Positions 20,619-24,701 of a stretch of 24,701 nt of DNA are shown here, in pieces. The position numbers and the translations under genes were made by a program. Location: contig JADRCO010000917.1 of the NCBI GenBank assembly GCA_021464525.1, positions 1 through 24,701 of the forward strand. The letters are read 5' to 3'. The stretch's first letter is position 1. Each line of letters begins with the position of its first letter. The notes below the pieces were generated by a model. That model was not told where the DNA came from, did no database searches, and saw nothing but the letters and a program-made list of their open reading frames with translations. The DNA comes from Rhizophagus sp. LPA8_4_AMF. Its lineage: Eukaryota > Glomeromycota > Glomeromycetes > Glomerales > Glomeraceae.

Positions 20619-20679
20619 ATAATAACAATAAAATTTTTTGTCATTAGAATAATCATAATCAAAGAGAGAGAAATATATA

Positions 20680-20880
20680 ATGTTTGGGCGCGAGCCTATT
20701 ATTCCATTTTTCTTCATCTGTTATTGTATTGTAGTAAATATCATCTGTAAATTTCTTACAACTGGACCGTGCAATGGTTTCAAGTTTTTGTACTTTAATT
20801 ACGTTTCTGACATGGACATATTATTTGATATGTTCCCCAATAACTGTCTTCAAAATCGGTTAACATATAGATCGGGATAA
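20680..20880 (+). CDS. Short ORF with N-terminal hydrophobic segment
   Basis: 66 codons following the TATA box at 20610. After a charged start (MFGREP) comes a hydrophobic stretch (IIPFFFICYCIVVNIICKFL) that could be a signal peptide or membrane anchor, followed by about 40 residues with several Cys and aromatic residues. No family recognised. It may be the first exon of a longer gene: a polypyrimidine tract and AG at 21008-21009 precede another open stretch (21010-21231), but I found no convincing donor to join them. Confidence 0.3.
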   Translation: MFGREPIIPFFFICYCIVVNIICKFLTTGPCNGFKFLYFNYVSDMDILFDMFPNNCLQNRLTYRSG

Positions 20881-21460
20881 GGAGTTCTTGTCAACCAATA
20901 AAAATTTTAGGATTGGCACTAATATTTCAGCTAAATTAAACGAGTTAGCCATCTTCCTTCAATTATGGTATAAAGTGCGCACATACATTTATTCTTTTTT
21001 TTTTATTAGCGTTGGTGGTCAACAATAACCAAAAATTTGTTATCATTCCGAATCATCATACGCGACTCCAAACTGTGGGCGAAACTTTATTAATATTTGT
21101 GTGCAAGAATACAATAGCAAAAACTATATCTCGGCTAATTGTCACAACGTCATATGATTCGTGGCGCATTAACAGTAGACAAAAAATTACGACTGATCAT
21201 GATTCACATTTTCATGGGCCACCTTTTAATTGATTATCTGACCTGCAACTATAAATTATATTGGTGGACGAGCATATCACAAGGGCACAGTGAATTTATT
21301 ATTCAAAAGGTGCATATGACACAGTTTCATGTAAGAGAGATAAAAATATTTTTATTGATAATTTTTATTGATAAAGTAAACTAAAACATTCTGAATAACA
21401 ATACTTTACTAATGGTAAGCAAAATTAAATGAATAATAAAACGAATAATAGATAGTGGAA
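20881..21460. other. Region with unassigned open stretches
   Basis: Two plus-strand open stretches (21012-21233 and 21139-21384) overlap in different frames and have no recognisable domain. A polypyrimidine tract plus AG at 20990-21009 could be a splice acceptor. From about 21384 the sequence belongs to the duplicated unit that carries the small minus-strand gene. Confidence 0.3.
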
Positions 21461-21719
21461 TTAAATGCCGGAACGATCAAGTAAATCCTCAGTAGTGTAT
21501 TGCTTGTCTTTAGTGGCTTCTTTGGCAGGTTGCACAACTTTCTCGTTAATCACTCCACCTAAACCTTTGGGAGGACTAAAGAAAAAGAATTTGATAAGTT
21601 CAAAGAAATTATTGAAAAATCATCAAGTAAACTTACTTAATACCACTTTGTTGTGGTGATGGACGAGGTGGAGACGGAGTTCGAACTCGAGGACTAGGAA
21701 GACGTGGTTTTGGAGGCAT
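21461..21719 (-). CDS. Small Pro/Arg-rich protein, paralog A (65 aa, 2 exons)
   Basis: A two-exon gene on the minus strand: exon 1 21719-21637, GT-AG intron 21636-21576 (61 nt, phase 2), exon 2 21575-21461. The N-terminal half is rich in Pro, Arg and Ser (MPPKPRLPSPRVRTPSPPR) and likely disordered, with TPSP sites that resemble proline-directed kinase targets. The C-terminal half has a PKGLGG(V)INEKVVQP segment and ends DLLDRSGI. The reality of the gene rests on paralog B at 23160: the same start, same intron position and phase, and same C-terminal motif, while the intron and flanks have diverged more. It is preceded by a TATA box about 106 bases upstream. I do not recognise the family; no signal peptide or membrane segment is seen. 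Confidence 0.78.
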
Positions 21720-21824
21720 TGCTTCGTGAAAGTAAGAACAAGATTGGTTTTTTAGATTGTACAAATAATATTTGTTTAATGTTTCTGGCTCTTCAAAGAA
21801 AAGTTTAACTCTTGATTTATGAGT

Positions 21825-21833
21825 GTTTATATA
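21825..21833 (-). promoter_or_regulatory. TATA box of small gene A
   Basis: TATATAAAC on the minus strand, 106 bases upstream of the ATG. The same word sits 114 bases upstream of paralog B, so it is conserved where much of the surrounding sequence has drifted. Confidence 0.6.
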
Positions 21834-21845
21834 TTAAAACCAAAC

Positions 21846-21873
21846 TGATGATTCCCATGGCATCTTGATACGC
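21846..21873 (-). promoter_or_regulatory. Conserved upstream element of small gene A
   Basis: A 28-bp block containing GATGCCATGGGA, just upstream of the TATA box. It matches 23597-23624 upstream of paralog B with a single difference, in an otherwise diverged promoter. A likely regulatory site, or a 5' leader segment if transcription starts further up. Confidence 0.5.
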
Positions 21874-22010
21874 CCATCTAAAATAAGAAAAATAAGTACA
21901 CATTTCAAGAGATTGCAATCAATTTATTCTTATATCGCAACCAAAAATAGGTTATCAATGACATTTATTTTCTATTCAATTTTTATATTTGGCGTTAGCG
22001 TTTTACGTAA

Positions 22011-22542
22011 TTATTTATTGCTTGTCATATCACAATTTCCATTCACCCGTGCTCTTTTTTGCGCGTTGTTAATAGTAATATAACAAAAATTTGCCGATTC
22101 TACACGCGTATGTTTAAAAAAATAGTTTAAAATGGGGACAAATAAATGCCTTATGTATTGTTATGTTCTTTTTAAGACATCTGCTATACTTTTATCTGGA
22201 AACTTAAGAACGTAGCTCCAAGAAAAATAATTAGTAAATAAAGAATGTATACGAACAAAACGATGAAATCAATCAGCATATAACAATTTTCATTACAATA
22301 ATCCGTGCGAACTAAAGCAATTTAAAAATCGGTTAACCGGTTAATTTTAACCGGTTAAATGGCTTATTAATAAGGTAAATACCATAAATATCTTAATTGA
22401 AAACTTGAAATATTTTTAAATTAAAAGACAATAATTCTTTTATCAATCTTCATCTTTTTTATTATTTATTTTATATTTAAAATAAATTTTTAAAGGTGCA
22501 CAAATTAATTATTGCAAATTTCTAGAATTGCATTAAATATAA
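22011..22542. other. Spacer inside duplicated unit A
   Basis: No gene seen. It holds two exact copies of the palindrome TTAACCGGTTAA at 22333-22344 and 22347-22358. The equivalent region of unit B (about 23745-23880) instead has a cluster of ATCGATTA/TAATCGAT words. Confidence 0.45.
22333..22358. repeat. Paired TTAACCGGTTAA palindromes
   Basis: Two identical 12-bp self-complementary units are separated by TT. They could be binding sites for a dimeric protein or a short expanded repeat; no further evidence. Confidence 0.55.
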
Positions 22543-22578
22543 ATAAAATAAGCTTCTAAACGCGTTAAACGCATATTA
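22543..22578. repeat. Shared block of the tandem duplication, copy A
   Basis: 36 bases matching 24510-24545 with one difference, including the core CTAAACGCGTTAAACGCATA. The block lies about 820 bases upstream of small gene A and about 1050 bases upstream of gene B, so it marks the far side of the duplicated unit. Confidence 0.7.
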
Positions 22579-22639
22579 GGTTATTATCCGGTTATGAATC
22601 TCTGTGTACATTTGATGATTCATTTGTGTATGTTGAGTA

Positions 22640-23074
22640 AATATAACAACTGTGGGCGAAAAAATTACCATAGTAGCAATATTCATTTTAAATCGTTAGA
22701 GGTCAAATAAATCAAATATAAATAAAACCCATACGGCCAGTGCTCCGAATCTAATAAATTAATTTTTAATTTATCCAGCTGTCTTGGTATTGATTTTGTG
22801 TTCTTACTGATATATTATTATATACTTACGGTCAGTGGTGTAGTAGAATTAGACGCATAAAACAGAGAAAGATATCGGGTGTTCCGTTATTTTTTTTCGT
22901 TTTTCGTTTTTGTGTTTGCAAAAAAAAATAAAATTAATTGCAGTAAAATTAATAATAGGCAAGATCATGTGATTAGGCTAGCAATTACAGCGCGCACTTG
23001 ACACGATATATCATGTAAAAGGATAAAAATCGTTTTTTTGATCGGGAAAATAAAATTTATTATAACAAAATTAT
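22640..23074. other. Spacer between duplicated units
   Basis: No gene or RNA recognised. A/T-rich with T and A runs (near 22890 and 22920). A tRNA-like start near 22831 was considered and does not fold into a cloverleaf. Confidence 0.45.
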
Positions 23075-23159
23075 TATAACAATACTTTATTGATGATAAT
23101 AATATTTCGCATTCTTTTATAAGTTAAATGAATAAAAAAACGAAGAATAGGTAGTGGAA

Positions 23160-23459
23160 TTAAATGCTGGAACGATCAAGCAAATCAATAACAGAGTAAG
23201 TCTTCCCATCGGTGGCTCTTTTGGCGGCTTCTTTGACAGGTTTCCCAACTTTCTCATTAACCACTCTACCTAAACCTCTGGGATACCTAAAGAAAAAAGT
23301 AATTGTTAAGCTTAAAGAAATTATTGAAAATCGTCAAGTAAAATTAGCTTACTTAATATCATTACTCGAACTACTCGATTTACTTGACGATGCTGGTTTT
23401 CGAGTTGGAGATGGAGTTCGAGGTCGAGGAATTCTAGCAAGATTTATTTTTGGAGGCAT
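23160..23459 (-). CDS. Small Pro/Ser/Arg-rich protein, paralog B (77 aa, 2 exons)
   Basis: A two-exon minus-strand gene: exon 1 23459-23353, GT-AG intron 23352-23287 (66 nt, phase 2), exon 2 23286-23160. The N-terminal part begins MPPK, has a PRPRTPSPTRKP stretch and a poly-Ser tract (KSSSSSNDI), and is likely disordered and basic. The second exon gives YPRGLGRVVNEKVGKP, an Ala/Lys helix-like stretch (EAAKRA) and the ending DLLDRSSI. Compared with paralog A, the start, intron position, GLG.V.NEKV and DLLDRS.I are kept, and length differs only in the Ser tract and in a short insertion before the C-terminal motif. TATATAAAC lies 114 bases upstream. Function unknown. The antisense strand is also open for part of this stretch, but only this strand gives matching splice structure in both copies. 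Confidence 0.8.
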
Positions 23460-23572
23460 TGCTTCGTGGGAGTTGATAATTTTTTTTACAATTTAAGAAC
23501 GAGATTGTTTTATTTTTTAGTTTGTACAAGTAAATACTCTTAAGGAGTAGTGATTTTTCTTAACTCTGAAGT

Positions 23573-23581
23573 GTTTATATA
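23573..23581 (-). promoter_or_regulatory. TATA box of small gene B
   Basis: TATATAAAC on the minus strand, 114 bases upstream of the ATG, conserved with gene A. Confidence 0.6.
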
Positions 23582-23596
23582 TACATAAAATCAAAT

Positions 23597-23624
23597 TGAT
23601 GAATCCCATGGCATCTTGATACGC
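23597..23624 (-). promoter_or_regulatory. Conserved upstream element of small gene B
   Basis: 28-bp counterpart of 21846-21873, one difference, immediately upstream of the TATA box and containing GATGCCATGGGA. Confidence 0.5.
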
Positions 23625-23744
23625 TCGCTTATCTATAGAAAAAAAGCAGGATTTTCTTATATTACAACCAAAAATAGTTAAATAGGTTATCAATGATATC
23701 TATTTTCTATTCATTCAAGTCGTTTTATAATTATTTTAAGGAAG

Positions 23745-23880
23745 TTAATTGATTATGATCAATGATTGGTTAATTTGATCGATCATCGATTATAAAGATT
23801 TAGGAACCAATTAATTCAAACATACAATCAACAACTAATTGATTATAAATCGATTAAAATAATCGATTAATTTTTATATT
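23745..23880. repeat. ATCGATT/TTGATTA motif cluster
   Basis: Many overlapping words of the type TTGATTA, ATCGATTA and TAATCGAT occur in about 135 bases, several of them palindromic (GATCGATC, AATCGATT). It may be a decayed short repeat or a site cluster. It sits where unit A has the TTAACCGGTTAA pair. Confidence 0.45.
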
Positions 23881-24161
23881 GTTCGATCAGATTATATACT
23901 GTTATGGAAATTAAATGAATTTCTATATTAAATATTTACTTTAATTGTAAATTGTGTGCATATTACTACAATGGATTTCTAAGATAACAATTGAGCGTTG
24001 ATATAGTTGTATCAAACAAGTAGTATTATCATATTAATGAAACTCAAAAAATATGAAAAAGAAATCTTAAGTACGTAATAGTCTCTCTAAATTTACATTC
24101 CATCTGGGTCATCAAAGCAACAATCTTTTTTATCTTCTGCAAATTCTAAAAGGTTTCATTT

Positions 24162-24322
24162 ATGTCATCAACTGGTAACCAACAGCAGCAAATAACAAAA
24201 CTAAAATGAATATAATTTTAGAAATGATATTAAATGAACGTCTTTTTCCAGATGCTGGAAATAGTATGACAAATAAACAGACACGTCTTAACCCAAAATT
24301 TTTTCAAGAAATTCTTTTATAG
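24162..24322 (+). pseudogene. Possible gene fragment, plus strand
   Basis: An open piece of 15 codons from the ATG at 24162 (MSSTGNQQQQITKLK) overlaps one of 38 codons from 24206 to a TAG at 24320-24322 (with LNERLFPDAGNSMTNKQ and RLNPKFFQEILL). Gln-rich start and codon content read as coding in two frames, so one frameshift may separate parts of a single short sequence. No family recognised and no splice sites resolved. Confidence 0.3.
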
Positions 24323-24509
24323 ATATATTAAATGCCTTAAAAAAATATTTTTAATTAAATATTTGAAATAATTTTTAGAAAAATAATTTTAAGAAAAACA
24401 AATTTTATCAATCTTCATCATTTTTTATATTTAACCGATTTTATATTATGTAAATATAAATAAATAATTCAAAGTTTCTAGGATTGTGACAGATTCAATT
24501 GGAACCGAA

Positions 24510-24545
24510 ATAAAATAAACTTCTAAACGCGTTAAACGCATATTA
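24510..24545. repeat. Shared block of the tandem duplication, copy B
   Basis: 36-base counterpart of 22543-22578, 35 of 36 identical. The preceding 100 bases also share short words with 22440-22540 (CAATCTTCATC, TTTCTAG-ATTG). Confidence 0.7.
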
Positions 24546-24701
24546 TACGGCTATAGAATTTTGTGCACACCTGAAGATACATTGTTTTTTTGAATGAATA
24601 TAATAATTTTGGAAAAAATTTTTTTTTAATAATATTCATTGATTAACAATCACCGGACAAATCCATTGTTATACAGACCAAATATTTTTGTTAATGATCG
24701 A
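24546..24701. other. End of window, nothing recognised
   Basis: AT-rich sequence with T runs; no open frame or repeat beyond a few words shared with 22580-22640. Confidence 0.4.

Larger units (their letters stand above)
21384..22010. repeat. Tandem duplication, copy A (core)
   Basis: This stretch matches 23075-23740 across the downstream flank, both exons, the intron, the promoter and beyond, up to a block around 21930-21980 that reads TAGGTTATCAATGA(C/T)AT. Exons are more conserved than the intron. More distant matching blocks (22543-22578 with 24510-24545) suggest that the duplicated unit extends upstream to about 22.6 kb. Confidence 0.8.
23075..23740. repeat. Tandem duplication, copy B (core)
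   Basis: Counterpart of 21384-22010 in the same orientation, about 1.7 kb away. It contains small gene B with its promoter. The upstream part includes TAGGTTATCAATGATAT near 23690. Confidence 0.8.

Noticed and set aside
21465..21659. 64-codon plus-strand open frame
   Set aside because: Antisense to small gene A; only the minus strand has conserved splice sites and C-terminus in both copies.
21865..22083. 72-codon plus-strand hydrophobic open frame
   Set aside because: Overlaps the promoter of small gene A and is not conserved in copy B.
22831..22905. tRNA-like start (GGTCAGTGGTGTAG)
   Set aside because: No matching acceptor stem, T-loop or anticodon arm downstream.
23212..23496. 94-codon plus-strand open frame
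   Set aside because: Antisense to small gene B, reads through its intron, and its start is not conserved in copy A.
1..24701. CRISPR arrays, bacterial operons, ribosome binding sites, rRNA
   Set aside because: None seen; introns and TATA boxes show eukaryotic nuclear DNA, and the repeats present are inverted or degenerate, not regularly spaced identical units.

Overview
The window looks like a piece of a nuclear genome from an arbuscular mycorrhizal fungus (Glomeromycotina, most like Rhizophagus). It is very AT-rich. Its genes have short GT-AG introns of about 60-115 nt, TATA boxes and long AT-only spacers. The gene types fit that lineage: zinc-ribbon plus tyrosine-kinase-like (TKL-type) protein kinases with HRDLHSGN-type catalytic loops, a Crinkler (CRN) effector-like relic, and many decayed repeats. 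The organism is an inference from gene style and family content; no marker gene is present.

Layout. 1-3376: mostly non-coding. It holds one arm of a 35-bp inverted repeat whose partner lies 13.9 kb away, a decayed kinase copy (758-1310) and perfect palindromes. 3377-5468 (+): a complete seven-exon kinase, 548 aa. 5938-6480: a BED/hAT-transposase-like relic. 6649-7110: repeat-derived sequence. 7259-9304 (+): a small zinc-ribbon ORF, then a mobile-element-like ORF in two frames that runs into a Crinkler relic with a PD-(D/E)XK-like end. Every frame change in this stretch has the same sign. 9864-10740: fragments of unknown genes. 11486-13410 (+): a complete five-exon D-arabinono-1,4-lactone/L-gulonolactone oxidase-type FAD enzyme, 527 aa, with a good TATA box. 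13934-14805: the other inverted-repeat arm and a foldback-type element built from TTTCGCCGAA units. 15165-17346 (-): a second complete kinase with eight exons, 545 aa, paralogous to the first. 18161-18419: a Tc1/mariner-like MITE. 19083-19529: an acidic gene relic. 20340-20880: a promoter-like repeat cluster, a TATA box and a short hydrophobic ORF. 21461-21719 and 23160-23459 (both -): two paralogous two-exon genes for very small proline/serine/arginine-rich proteins (65 and 77 aa). They share promoter elements and lie in a tandem duplication that covers most of 21.4-24.6 kb.

The most notable content is (i) the two small spliced genes, which I do not recognise as any known family, and (ii) the kinase tails. 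The tails are made of very short exons that all begin and end in phase 1, so any of them can be skipped without breaking the frame, and one recognisable module sits at opposite ends of the tail in the two paralogs. No operon or shared pathway links the genes. The region reads as a dispersed, repeat-driven accessory segment with three larger healthy genes (two kinases, one oxidase) and two small ones.
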